From: CAZEAN01 sp964510225 | Lineage (GTDB): Bacteria > Planctomycetota > Planctomycetia > Isosphaerales > Isosphaeraceae | Assembly (NCBI GenBank): GCA_964510225.1 | Contig: CAZEAN010000129.1 | Span: forward strand, 1-15,888 | Direction of reading: 5' to 3' | DNA: 15,888 bases | Shown: piece after piece, positions 1-7,548 of the stretch | Position numbering within the stretch: the first letter of the stretch is position 1 | Layout: every line of letters begins with the position of its first letter | Translations under genes and position numbers: made by a program | The notes under the pieces: generated by a model | Told to the model about the DNA's origin: nothing | The model's input: the letters and a program-made list of their open reading frames with translations, nothing else | Database searches by the model: none

Positions 1-309
1 CATATCGCTCGGAGATTCGTCAGGTCCGCCGGGATCAAGCGGACTTCTAAAGTGTCGATATTTCAACCCTTCACCGCGATGAAGCCAGAGAGCCTCAACC
101 CCGGTAAGTTCGATAAAACGCAGCAGGACTTCGGCAGGAACGGTGACTCCATTCTCATAGTTGTACCAGGTTCGCACTGGTAAACCGAGCCTACGTGCTA
201 ACTCTGGTCCTCCGCGAAGCCCGAAGCGTTCCACTCTGATGGTTCGGAGACGGTCTGAGATTTGAGTCTTTACCTTAACGACTTCAGGTGAACTCTTGCA
301 GCGTGCCAT
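1..309 (-). CDS. HTH (XRE-like) DNA-binding regulator, 3'-truncated by window edge
   Basis: The minus strand is open from an ATG at 309 to the window edge (103 codons, no stop), so the C-terminus lies outside. The protein starts MARCKSSPEVVKVK. Residues about 18-60 (SDRLRTIRVERFG, then PELARRLGLPVRTWYNYENG) fit a helix-turn-helix of the XRE/Cro type: the A-R-x-L-G-L turn is followed by a recognition helix ending in YNYENG, and then VPAEVLLRFIELTGV. This is most likely a transcription regulator. An AAAGGGA ribosome-binding site lies about 9 bases before the ATG. It is downstream of, and in the same direction as, the FHA gene, with about 306 bases between, so it may have its own promoter. The target is unknown. 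The HTH fold is a motif-level call. Confidence 0.72.
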   Translation of the reverse strand, partial: MARCKSSPEVVKVKTQISDRLRTIRVERFGLRGGPELARRLGLPVRTWYNYENGVTVPAEVLLRFIELTGVEALWLHRGEGLKYRHFRSPLDPGGPDESPSDM

Positions 310-615
310 CGATGCAATTCCCTTTGTTTTGGAAGAGGGGTTGTAGAAGTTGGGAACCGTACCGTTGAGAGCAACCTCGCCCTAATTCGCGGAGCGATTC
401 AAGTCTCTTTAAGAAATCTAGTTCAAAAGAAGGCCATTAATTAGAGAGTTGCACGCCCAATAACCCTCGAATGACTTCTTAATATAACAATTGTAAGGCT
501 TTAAGTATGAGCAACCTGAAAGCGACCTCGGGAAAAGAAACGCGATGAAGAATGCCCTCGAATACATTTTACTGCTTTGAATTAGAAAATTTTACAACGA
601 TTGAAACGATGAATT
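310..615. other. Intergenic gap between FHA and HTH genes
   Basis: No convincing reading frame is present on either strand. The middle part (about 420-510) is clearly more AT-rich than its surroundings, which suits a promoter for the HTH gene on the minus strand. I could not pick a -35/-10 pair with acceptable spacing. No strong hairpin with a T-run follows the FHA stop codon. Confidence 0.5.
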
Positions 616-1305
616 CTAGGGCTCAGGATCTGTTGAGCCGCCATCAAGGTCCATAAGGAACTCGGCAACCGCATCATCGCCTGCGGATTCAGAGACTTCG
701 GTTGCAGGATGAGAGGTAGCAGCTTTTGACGTTTCAGTCTCTGACGTCTCCTTTTTTTTCTTCGTTTTCTTAACCGTTGTTGGTTTTGAAGGAGATTTCG
801 ATTTTGCAGTTGTTGCGGGAGTCGTCATTGCTACAGTTTCATCGTCACCACTAACGAAGGCGAGAACATCATCTTCGTCCAATTCTACGCCACTTGCATC
901 ATTGTTGACGACCTCTTCAACTTCGGCTGGTGAGACAGATTCTGCCTCAACTTCGACTGGAGAGACAGGTTCTGCTTCAACTTCAGCAAGTGATTCGACC
1001 GCAGCAGCCGCGGGGGCTTGTTGAACCCGGAAGGAGATCGGACCAATATCGAGGATATCGTCGAGTTCAAGAGCCTGTTGGCCCTCGATTCGATCGCCAT
1101 TCACAAAAGTTCCGTTTGAGCTCTTTAAATCTTTGACAATCAAACGTCCATTGTCTTCAAACAGCTGGCAGTGCCGCCGGCTTACTTGCGAGGACCGTAC
1201 GGTAAGTTCACAGCCATCTTGTCGCCCCATGGTTGTGACACCATCGACTAATTGGATGGCTTGTGATGAAGCACGCCCTTTAAGGACCAGTAACTGATAA
1301 TTCAT
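616..1305 (-). CDS. FHA-domain protein with acidic, repeat-containing tail
   Basis: This is a 229-residue cytoplasmic protein with an N-terminal forkhead-associated domain (about 4-95). Key FHA residues are visible: MGR (26-28), SRRH (42-45) and SSNGTFVNG (62-70). FHA domains bind phosphothreonine peptides, so it probably reads out a Ser/Thr kinase signal; no kinase is in this window. The tail (96-229) is low complexity: an acidic 10-residue repeat (AEVEAEPVSP, VEVEAESVSP), an acidic motif DEDDVLAF, a lysine-rich stretch (KKTKKKK) and a terminal DDAVAEFLMDLDGG. I chose ATG at 1305; the longer reading begins at a TTG two codons upstream, and GGGG lies about 10 bases before the ATG. The stop is TAG. 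The FHA call is firm; the partner is unknown. Confidence 0.88.
   Translation of the reverse strand: MNYQLLVLKGRASSQAIQLVDGVTTMGRQDGCELTVRSSQVSRRHCQLFEDNGRLIVKDLKSSNGTFVNGDRIEGQQALELDDILDIGPISFRVQQAPAAAAVESLAEVEAEPVSPVEVEAESVSPAEVEEVVNNDASGVELDEDDVLAFVSGDDETVAMTTPATTAKSKSPSKPTTVKKTKKKKETSETETSKAATSHPATEVSESAGDDAVAEFLMDLDGGSTDPEP
917..990 (-). repeat. 30-bp in-frame tandem repeat in the FHA gene
   Basis: Two adjacent 30-base units (917-946 and 947-976) differ at only a few positions, and a partial third copy starts at 977. On the coding (minus) strand they encode 10-residue units, AEVEAEPVSP and VEVEAESVSP, followed by AEVEE. The length is a multiple of three, so gain or loss of a copy keeps the frame. 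Confidence 0.85.
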
Positions 1306-1674
1306 GATCAAGGAACCCCACTGAACCAGTGTGGTTACGAACGAGAATCGAGGATGTGTCAGTTTCGACTGGGTAAATGGTCAATCTCGTCGTGAATGAT
1401 TGAGATAATAAGCTTATCTGCGAAGAGACTCAGAGGCAATCCCACGATAAGGTTAAGAGAGAGTCAAGGGTTGGACCTAATCGATCCAACTTTTGGACTC
1501 ATTTGAGCACGATGGTCATAAATCGACGATCGAATACTCTCTTACTCACTCGTGTTAATCATCGAGATTGACCGGAGTCTTGTCCGACCCTCTTGCCTTT
1601 GGTGTCGTACCGTGTCTATGATGTGAAACAACCTCGACGCAGATTATTTCAATCTTCCGAGATGTCGTTTAGAT
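1306..1674. other. Intergenic region between divergent FHA gene and tRNA-Gly
   Basis: There is no supported gene. The region holds the start of the FHA transcript (minus) and the leader of tRNA-Gly (plus). Small inverted repeats are visible: a 10-base palindrome ATAAGCTTAT at 1408-1417, and GTTGGA/TCCAAC arms at 1470-1475 and 1485-1490 with a 9-base loop. A sigma-70-like promoter facing the tRNA is listed separately. Confidence 0.55.
1593..1622 (+). promoter_or_regulatory. Candidate sigma-70 promoter for tRNA-Gly(GCC)
   Basis: TTGCCT at 1593-1598 and TATGAT at 1617-1622 are separated by 18 bases. Transcription would start near 1629, about 45 bases before the tRNA. The match to the housekeeping consensus is good, but the call is by eye only. 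Confidence 0.45.
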
Positions 1675-1746
<72 letters not shown>

Positions 1747-1867
1747 CTGTTTGAGACTTTAGGACTGCGGGACTGGCGGCCATCGGGTTTTGGAGATCGG
1801 ACCGACCGGGACTGGATCCATGCCATCCCTCGTCCGAGATTGCTGACTTCGAGAGGTTGCCTGCGTG

Positions 1868-3472
1868 ATGAATGCTGATCCGGACGATGAGAAGCGATCC
1901 GAATCCGAAATGGATGAAAATGCAGTCTCAACGGAAGAGATTCCGGCAGAGTCTGATATCTCCCAGTCAGCTGATGAAGAGTCGGATTCTCCGCATCAAG
2001 AGGATTCCGGAGCGGGTGATTCTGAGTCCAAAGGTCTCGATCTCGAGGTAGAGATCACGAACGCGGGCCCCTGCAAGAAGCATGTCAAACTCATCATCGC
2101 ACGGAACGAAGTCGATAAGTCCCTCAATGAATCAATCCTGAAATTCCGCGATGAAGGGATGATGCCAGGTTTCCGCCCCGGCAAAGCTCCCCGACAATTA
2201 GTCCTCAAGCGTTATGGAAAAGAGGTTACCAATCAGGTGAAGTCGAGCCTCTTAATGGCCTCGATGGAACAACTTGATCGGGACCACCAGCTCAATCCTT
2301 TGACCGAACCCGACATTGACTTCGAGAATTTAGAACTCCCGAAGGAAGGACCCTTCGAAGTTGAGTTTGAAGTTGAAGTTCAGCCCGAGTTCGAAATCCC
2401 GGATTATAAGAATCTCGAAATCAAGCGCCCGATCCACCAGGTAACGGAAGCGGAAATCGATAATCGGTATCAAAACTTTTTGGAACGAGAGGGATCGGTC
2501 GAATCGAAGAGTGAAGGAAGTGCGGAACTCGGTGACTTTGCAGTTGCTAACATTACCTTTGCCCATCAGGGGCAAACAATGAATCAGGCTACCGACGTTG
2601 AATTTCGGATCCAAGACCAATTACGATTTCGAGATGGCGTAATTCCTAATCTCGCTGAACTTCTCGTCGGAAGTGCTGTCGGTGAATCCCGTTCTGGAAA
2701 AGCGCAGATCGGACAAGGATCAGCGGCGAGCGAACTCCGAGGCCAGGAAGTTGACGTCACTATCGAGGTCCAGGAGCTAAAAACGCTCCAGTTACCAGAG
2801 ACCGACGAAGAGTTTTTCAATCGCTTCGGATTTGACGATGAATCGGAACTCCGGCTTGAGATCCGACGAATTGTCGAGCGGCAGTATGAGCATAAGACTC
2901 AAGAGGAAGTTCGACGCCAGGTCCTCGACCAACTAATCGAACGGGCGCCGTTCGATCTCCCTTCTGAACTCATCAAACGGGAAGAAGCTAATACGATCAG
3001 ACGTGTAGTGACGGAGCTTCAGGAAGCTGGCTACACCGAGAATCAGATTCGTGCACAGGCCTCCGAAATCCGCGAAAACGCCCATGAAGTGACCCTGAGG
3101 AAGTTGAAGGAGTTTTTCCTCTTGGGCAAAATCGCCGAAGCGAATGAACTCACGGCCGATGACGACGACCTCTACAACGAAATTATCCAAATGGCTGAAC
3201 GCAGCGGCGAGTCTGAACGCCGGATTCGTGCACGGCTGGAGAAACAAGGAGGACTCGATGAACTTCGCGATAAAATTCTCAGTCGTAAGGTGATCGACCA
3301 TATTCTGATGCATGCGTCGGTCGAACTCGAGATGGTTGACGCCAGCATGAATCAAGTAGATGTAGCGACGATCGATCAAGCAGCAATGGAAGCAGACCAA
3401 GTTACCGACTCGGTTGATGAACAATCATCGGCTGATTCAGGAGCGGACCCAGAGGTTCAGTCTAGCGTCTAA
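1868..3472 (+). CDS. tig: Trigger factor, ribosome-associated chaperone
   Basis: Trigger factor binds near the ribosomal exit tunnel and shields nascent chains. The ribosome-binding domain (about residues 58-180) carries the signature GFRPGKAP near residue 102. A divergent FKBP-type PPIase domain follows (about 220-305), then the helical chaperone arms (about 315-480). The protein is about 534 residues, roughly 100 longer than E. coli trigger factor. The extra length is mostly an acidic Ser/Asp/Glu-rich N-terminal extension of about 55 residues before the ribosome-binding domain, plus an acidic tail after about 490. ATG at 1868 directly follows a GTG at 1865; the GAGAGG site at about 1850 is spaced better for the GTG, so either may be used. 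The gene lies directly upstream of clpP1, a widely conserved order. The PPIase domain is weakly conserved, so isomerase activity is uncertain. Confidence 0.95.
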   Translation: MNADPDDEKRSESEMDENAVSTEEIPAESDISQSADEESDSPHQEDSGAGDSESKGLDLEVEITNAGPCKKHVKLIIARNEVDKSLNESILKFRDEGMMPGFRPGKAPRQLVLKRYGKEVTNQVKSSLLMASMEQLDRDHQLNPLTEPDIDFENLELPKEGPFEVEFEVEVQPEFEIPDYKNLEIKRPIHQVTEAEIDNRYQNFLEREGSVESKSEGSAELGDFAVANITFAHQGQTMNQATDVEFRIQDQLRFRDGVIPNLAELLVGSAVGESRSGKAQIGQGSAASELRGQEVDVTIEVQELKTLQLPETDEEFFNRFGFDDESELRLEIRRIVERQYEHKTQEEVRRQVLDQLIERAPFDLPSELIKREEANTIRRVVTELQEAGYTENQIRAQASEIRENAHEVTLRKLKEFFLLGKIAEANELTADDDDLYNEIIQMAERSGESERRIRARLEKQGGLDELRDKILSRKVIDHILMHASVELEMVDASMNQVDVATIDQAAMEADQVTDSVDEQSSADSGADPEVQSSV

Positions 3473-3497
3473 GTCGATCTGTTTTTCGTTGTAGTAG

Positions 3498-3547
3498 GAG
3501 CCGAACTGAAGACGTGGAGGAAGGAGTCTTCTCAATCAGTTCGGTTC
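3498..3547 (+). terminator. Hairpin between tig and clpP1 (attenuator- or terminator-like)
   Basis: Arms 3498-3509 and 3536-3547 pair over 12 positions (the core CCGAACTGA/TCAGTTCGG is perfect; one G·U lies outside it). Inside, AAGAC (3509-3513) can pair with GTCTT (3526-3530), leaving a purine-rich loop with GGAGGAAGG. No T-run follows, so it is not a classical intrinsic terminator. It could reduce read-through from tig into clpP1 or protect an mRNA end. Confidence 0.5.
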
Positions 3548-3659
3548 AATTAGGGACAAATCGACGAGTTCAACTACAATGGAGTGAACTCAAGCGGACG
3601 GTTTGCACTTCACGCAGGGCCTCGCTCTCTCTCACCACAATTGCTGGGGATTGTTCGAC

Positions 3660-4367
3660 ATGAACTTCGACCATCCAAGCGCCGACCTCGGTCCGGTGGG
3701 TCCGACGCTCCAACGCTATCGAGACTACAATCGTCAGCGTCAGATGACCCTAAGCGACCTCCTTCTGGAGAATCGGATCGTTTTCCTGGAAGGTCCGATT
3801 AATGACGGAATCGCTAATCTTACTGTGATGAAATTTCTTTTCCTGCAGTATGAAAATCGCGCTCAGGCCATTAGCTTTTACATTAACAGCCCTGGCGGTA
3901 GCGTTACGGCGACGATGGCGATCTACGATACGATGCAGTTTATTGAATGTCCCGTCGCGACCTACTGTATTGGGTTAGCCGCCTCAGGAGCGGCTGTTTT
4001 ACTTGCGGGTGGTAGCAAGGGGAAACGGTCTGCGCTCCCCCACTCGAAGATTATGATCCACCAACCGTATGGCCAAATCGGTGGCCAGGTCTCAGATATC
4101 GAGATCCAAGCGCGAGAAATCATCGACACCAAACAGCAGATCAATGAGATCCTGGCGTTTCACACCGGCCAGCCCATTGATCGAATTGCGCAAGACACTG
4201 AGCGCGATCGTTATCTGAAGGCCGAAGAAGCAAAAGAGTATGGTTTAGTCGACCAAGTGGTAGGCAAGATCCCTTCGGATGAGGTCAAATCCTCGGAATC
4301 TAAGAAGGTCGAGTTCCGACCCGATGAGCCGCCCCCCGGCGATGGCCCGAGCCCAGCGACCTCATGA
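3660..4367 (+). CDS. clpP1: ClpP-family serine protease subunit, first of two (divergent)
   Basis: This 235-residue ATP-dependent Clp protease proteolytic subunit works as a ring with AAA+ unfoldases. The triad is present: Ser109 (GLAASGA), His134 (MIHQP) and Asp183 (ERDRYL). The fold motif YINSPGGSVTA is at 75-84. It differs from canonical ClpP in two places. The serine motif reads AASGA rather than AASMG. The N-terminal segment lacks the usual ERAYDIYSRLL and instead reads QRQMTLSDLLLENR. The C-terminal tail (about 205-235) is charged and proline-rich. I chose ATG at 3660 because TGGGGA lies 9-10 bases upstream; a longer reading from TTG at 3603 adds 19 residues unlike any ClpP N-terminus. 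It sits between tig and clpP2 with 187 and 71 bases either side. It is likely a paralogue that forms mixed rings or has altered activity (inference). Confidence 0.93.
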   Translation: MNFDHPSADLGPVGPTLQRYRDYNRQRQMTLSDLLLENRIVFLEGPINDGIANLTVMKFLFLQYENRAQAISFYINSPGGSVTATMAIYDTMQFIECPVATYCIGLAASGAAVLLAGGSKGKRSALPHSKIMIHQPYGQIGGQVSDIEIQAREIIDTKQQINEILAFHTGQPIDRIAQDTERDRYLKAEEAKEYGLVDQVVGKIPSDEVKSSESKKVEFRPDEPPPGDGPSPATS

Positions 4368-4438
4368 CCAAACAGACCATCCCATTGGACTCCGTACCGT
4401 CGTTCACTCATTTCTTCGCTGCTTGAGGAGTTGTCACC

Positions 4439-5053
4439 ATGACGTTGGTCCCCATTGTCATTGAACGCTCTGGTCGAGAAGAGCGGGCGATGGACATTTA
4501 CTCACGACTCCTGCAAGATCGGATCGTGATTCTCGGAACGGCAATCGACAACAATGTCGCCAACCTTGCCGTCGCACAGATGCTCGTCTTGGCACACCAG
4601 GATGATAAAGCGGACATCCATCTCTACATTAACAGCCCTGGTGGTAGCGTCACCGCGGGGATGGCCATTTACGACACCATGCAATACGTGCCTTGTGATG
4701 TCGCCACGTATTGCATGGGGCAAGCAGCAAGCATGGGCTCGTTGCTCTTGGCCGCAGGGACAGCCGGCAAACGCAATGCACTGCCGCACAGCCGGATCAT
4801 GATCCACCAGCCATTGCTTACGGGCATGGAAGGAACAGCGACCGATATCGAGATCCATGCGAAGGAACTGATCCGGACCAAGCGTCAGCTCAACCAGATT
4901 TACGAGAAACACACCGGCCAGCGGCTCGATGACCTTGAGCGGGACACGGACCGCGACCGATTTATGTCCGCCGTCGAGGCGAAGGAGTATGGTCTCGTCG
5001 ACAACGTCCTCGATCGCGAGCCGCCGTTCACACCGAACCCGGAAGCGATCTGA
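4439..5053 (+). CDS. clpP2: ClpP serine protease subunit, second of two (canonical)
   Basis: This is a 204-residue ClpP close to the textbook sequence. The N-terminal region REERAMDIYSRLLQDRI is typical, with catalytic Ser98 (GQAASMG), His123 (MIHQP) and Asp173 (DRDRF). The ATG at 4439 has a strong GAGGAG site 8 bases upstream. It degrades unfolded or tagged proteins together with ClpX or ClpA-type ATPases. Unlike the common tig-clpP-clpX order, no clpX follows; the next gene is convergent and unrelated, so the unfoldase must be encoded elsewhere. The 71-base gap to clpP1 and the shared strand suggest co-transcription, with translation set independently by its own ribosome-binding site. Confidence 0.96.
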   Translation: MTLVPIVIERSGREERAMDIYSRLLQDRIVILGTAIDNNVANLAVAQMLVLAHQDDKADIHLYINSPGGSVTAGMAIYDTMQYVPCDVATYCMGQAASMGSLLLAAGTAGKRNALPHSRIMIHQPLLTGMEGTATDIEIHAKELIRTKRQLNQIYEKHTGQRLDDLERDTDRDRFMSAVEAKEYGLVDNVLDREPPFTPNPEAI

Positions 5054-5078
5054 TCGTACCTTCCTGACAACGATCAGA
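5049..5078. terminator. Bidirectional hairpin at the clpP2 / phosphoesterase convergence
   Basis: TCTGATCGT (5049-5057) and ACGATCAGA (5070-5078) form a perfect 9-base inverted repeat around a 12-base loop. Each arm contains the stop codon of one converging gene (TGA at 5051-5053, and TGA on the minus strand at 5074-5076). No T-run flanks it, so it may be a Rho-assisted or weak terminator, or an mRNA 3'-end stabiliser. Confidence 0.5.
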
Positions 5079-6075
5079 ACGAAATCAGCCGGTCGCTAAT
5101 AACGGGTGACGGCTCATTGTTCGGGCGGAATGCCTTCATCCCGAGTGCGGTCGGCCCCGGTTCGATAAAGGCGGTCGACCTTCCTTCGATCGAGATTTGG
5201 CGGTTGTCGAGGTCGATCGTGACGAACGCAAAGATCGGTTCCTCATAGGGGACAGTGTAGCGTACGTACGGAAACGTGGTCTCGGTGGCAGCGTCGAATC
5301 GAGTCGCGATATAATCACCACCAACCCAGTAATACGACATGCTGTTGATCTGCAGATAATTGATTCCGTTGATTACCGACTGATAGTCGATGTGATGGTG
5401 GCCGCTCAGACATCCAACAACTTTGAGCTTGCCCGATTCTTCGTTCGCATTTTCAAGGAGAGCACGGACTTCGAGCTGGTTGTCTACCCCTGATTGGTTT
5501 TCGAGACTTTGGTGCGAGAAAACGAGGGTTGTCTTCTCGGTTGATCGAAGGTCAGCCGCGAGCCAGCGCAACTGGTCTCTGCCGATGTGTCGTGGATACC
5601 CAGGAACTGCGTTTTCTGGATTCACCTCGTTCCCATCGAGAACCACAAAGTGAATCTCGCCAACATCGAATGAGTAATAGGGATGGTCCATCCCGTAGTA
5701 GGCCATCGTCTCCTCCCAACGATAGCCTCCATCGATGTCGTGGTTGCCCAGTACGTGGTAACGCGGTCCCGAAAATTGATTCCAGATTTCCAAGAATCCC
5801 CGATTCTCTGGCTTCGGTACGCAGAAATCTCCTAACTGCAGAATGAAGTTGGGTTTGCGATCGATAGCTTCTTCGATAAATCGTTGCAACCGCTGGTCCG
5901 GGTCGTGAATCACATCTTTATGAACATCCGCGCAGAGGCCAAATCTGATCGTCTTTGGATCGTTCACGGCTCCCTCAGTTTGTCTTGAGCCTCCCAAGCT
6001 GAAGGCAGCACCGGTTCCTAGACCCGCGAGCGATTCACCCATAAACCGCCGGCGTGTTCGGTCTTGCGTTCTCAT
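5074..6075 (-). CDS. Tat-exported calcineurin-like metallophosphoesterase
   Basis: This 333-residue phosphoesterase probably has a two-metal active site. Visible motifs in order: Asp50-x-His52 (CADVHKD), Gly-Asp-Phe at 82-84 (LQLGDF), GNHD at 110-113, His188 (FSHQ) and GHHH at 225-228. This is the standard order for the calcineurin-like superfamily. The N-terminus has a twin-arginine signal, RTRRRFMGES, followed by a short Ala/Gly/Leu-rich stretch, so export by the Tat pathway is likely. That decides the start: ATG at 6075, 27 codons inside the longest reading, puts the twin arginines close to the N-terminus. The substrate cannot be told from sequence. It is convergent with clpP2 (20 bases apart) and divergent from the TPR gene. 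Confidence 0.9.
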   Translation of the reverse strand: MRTQDRTRRRFMGESLAGLGTGAAFSLGGSRQTEGAVNDPKTIRFGLCADVHKDVIHDPDQRLQRFIEEAIDRKPNFILQLGDFCVPKPENRGFLEIWNQFSGPRYHVLGNHDIDGGYRWEETMAYYGMDHPYYSFDVGEIHFVVLDGNEVNPENAVPGYPRHIGRDQLRWLAADLRSTEKTTLVFSHQSLENQSGVDNQLEVRALLENANEESGKLKVVGCLSGHHHIDYQSVINGINYLQINSMSYYWVGGDYIATRFDAATETTFPYVRYTVPYEEPIFAFVTIDLDNRQISIEGRSTAFIEPGPTALGMKAFRPNNEPSPVISDRLISF

Positions 6076-6144
6076 GGAGAGTGTTCCAATCTGTACCTTG
6101 AAGCGAGGGCCAAGGAAATCATTGAGAGAGGGAGTGATCGAATC

Positions 6145-6477
6145 ATGGCGGAGCATCCAAAAACACCGAGGCGACTCAAGCTCGAAGAGAGTCTCGCCGG
6201 AGATCCCGATGATTCTTTCCTCCAGTACGGACTTGCGATCCAGTGCTTACGGGAAGGAGATCTCGAGGAAGGTCGCCGGATGCTCCGGGTTCTCATTGAA
6301 CGGGAGCCCGACGACCAGATTGCGGCTTACCAACAGCTCGGCCAGTCCTACATGGATGAAGGGGAGAACCAGCTCGCTCGTGAGACATTTCTGGCCGGGA
6401 TTGCGAAGGCAGACGCTAAAGGGGACATCAAGGCAGCCAACGAGATGCGAGGATTCTTAGAACTGCTCGGTCCCTGA
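6145..6477 (+). CDS. Small TPR-repeat protein
   Basis: This is a 110-residue soluble protein, MAEHPKTPRRLKLEESL..., made largely of helical hairpins that fit two tetratricopeptide repeats: about 23-57 (FLQYGLAIQCLREGDLEEG...EPDD) and 58-94 (AAYQQLGQSYMDEGENQLA...). TPRs mediate protein-protein contacts; no catalytic domain is present. ATG at 6145 was chosen because GAGAGAGGGAG lies just upstream and homologous small TPR proteins begin near the first helix. A longer reading from 6064 would overlap the divergent phosphoesterase start. The 69-base divergent interval (6076-6144) must hold both promoters. The partner is unknown. Confidence 0.8.
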   Translation: MAEHPKTPRRLKLEESLAGDPDDSFLQYGLAIQCLREGDLEEGRRMLRVLIEREPDDQIAAYQQLGQSYMDEGENQLARETFLAGIAKADAKGDIKAANEMRGFLELLGP

Positions 6478-6505
6478 CGCAATGAACGAGAAATCTGGGT
6501 CCGCA

Positions 6506-6524
6506 GACGCCCTTAGAGGGCGTC
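6506..6524. terminator. Hairpin at the TPR / DUF1559 convergence
   Basis: GACGCCCT (6506-6513) and AGGGCGTC (6517-6524) are perfect 8-base arms around a 3-base loop, GC-rich and stable. The hairpin lies over the last codons and TAA stop (6513-6515) of the DUF1559 gene and 29 bases past the TPR stop. No T-run is present on either side. Confidence 0.55.
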
Positions 6525-7538
6525 GGCACTGATGACTTCTCCGTTCCGGATCGTGTTGATCCCAATCCAGATCTCATGAGCGATCGAGTCTTTGGTAAAC
6601 CGAACGGACCCGTCGCCCAAGAGTGTGTTGACCCCACCGGGATGCGAACTCCGAGCTGCCGCAAAGGCATGTCGATCTGAGCCGCTGCCGTTGTTAGCCG
6701 CGGAGCAGGGGAGCTTCGGTTCGGGAACACAGAAAATCACCTGATTAAGGCGATCGCCGTCATTCTCCAGGTTATAGAAGTCAGTAAAACGATTCGGGGT
6801 GAATCGGGTCATGAAGGAACCACCACCGGGAATCGTCGACCACATTACGCCTCGGATGTCGAACTCTGCCCCTTGGAGAACTTCACTCATGATGACGGTG
6901 TTGCTCAAGCCGTCCTTAATGTCGGCGAAACCAACATTTCGGACTCCGAATGCTGATTGTAGGTACTGAATGTCGCTTCCAGGGGGGCTCGTTTGGCCCC
7001 ACTGGGTATTTCCCCAGCTCACCGCATAGTTACCCTTCGTGAACTGAAAACTACTGAGGGCTCCACCAACATAATCGGGAGTGATCCGGAAGGTCCGAAC
7101 TTCATCGCTCGGGCACTGGAACATCTCCAACTTGGTGGCAGTAACCGTCTGATTCATTACGAGGCCAAGCGGTAGTGGCGCGAGTGGGCCTTCCGCACCT
7201 ACAACAAAGTTGAAGGAATCGTAGAGGGCTTGTTGCTCGAATTGGGGGAGCATCAAGATGAACCACGGCGTGTTCTGACATCCTCCGAAAATCTGCGTGC
7301 CGCAGTTCTGATACGTTCCCGGCTCCCAGATCCGACCAGGAGGCAAACTCCCAAATGCACTTTCATAGTTGTGCATGGCGAGCCCGAGCTGCTTCATGTT
7401 ATTGACGCACTGTGTCCGCCGTGCTGCCTCGCGCGCGGCCTGGACCGCGGGAAGCAAGAGGGCGATGAGGACTCCAATAATTGCGATAACCACCAGCAAT
7501 TCAATCAACGTAAAACCGTGCGATCGCCGGACCGTCAT
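6513..7538 (-). CDS. DUF1559 prepilin-type protein (planctomycete pseudopilin-like)
   Basis: This 341-residue protein has a type IV prepilin leader: MTVRRSHG then F9-TLIELLVVIAIIGVLIALLLP, with cleavage expected between Gly8 and Phe9 and Glu at position 5 of the mature chain. A helix with AAREAARRTQCVNNMKQLGLAMHNYES follows, typical of DUF1559, and the C-terminus has the H-X9-DG motif (His299, Asp309-Gly310). The family is greatly expanded in planctomycetes; members are thought to be pseudopilin- or envelope-associated, but the role of this one is unknown. The ATG at 7538 has AGGTGG about 5 bases upstream. No other pilin machinery is in the window. Confidence 0.95.
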   Translation of the reverse strand: MTVRRSHGFTLIELLVVIAIIGVLIALLLPAVQAAREAARRTQCVNNMKQLGLAMHNYESAFGSLPPGRIWEPGTYQNCGTQIFGGCQNTPWFILMLPQFEQQALYDSFNFVVGAEGPLAPLPLGLVMNQTVTATKLEMFQCPSDEVRTFRITPDYVGGALSSFQFTKGNYAVSWGNTQWGQTSPPGSDIQYLQSAFGVRNVGFADIKDGLSNTVIMSEVLQGAEFDIRGVMWSTIPGGGSFMTRFTPNRFTDFYNLENDGDRLNQVIFCVPEPKLPCSAANNGSGSDRHAFAAARSSHPGGVNTLLGDGSVRFTKDSIAHEIWIGINTIRNGEVISADAL

Positions 7539-7548
7539 GGATCCACCT

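Noticed and set aside
1470..1490. GTTGGA/TCCAAC repeat as an intrinsic terminator
   Set aside because: The 6-base stem is weak, only a short T-run follows on the plus strand, and no plus-strand gene ends there.
2933..3424. 163-codon minus-strand frame opposite tig
   Set aside because: It overlaps the conserved C-terminal domain of trigger factor and shows no domain or start signal.
4439..5053. clpX expected after clpP
   Set aside because: No AAA+ unfoldase follows; the next gene is a convergent phosphoesterase, so the tig-clpP-clpX order is broken here.
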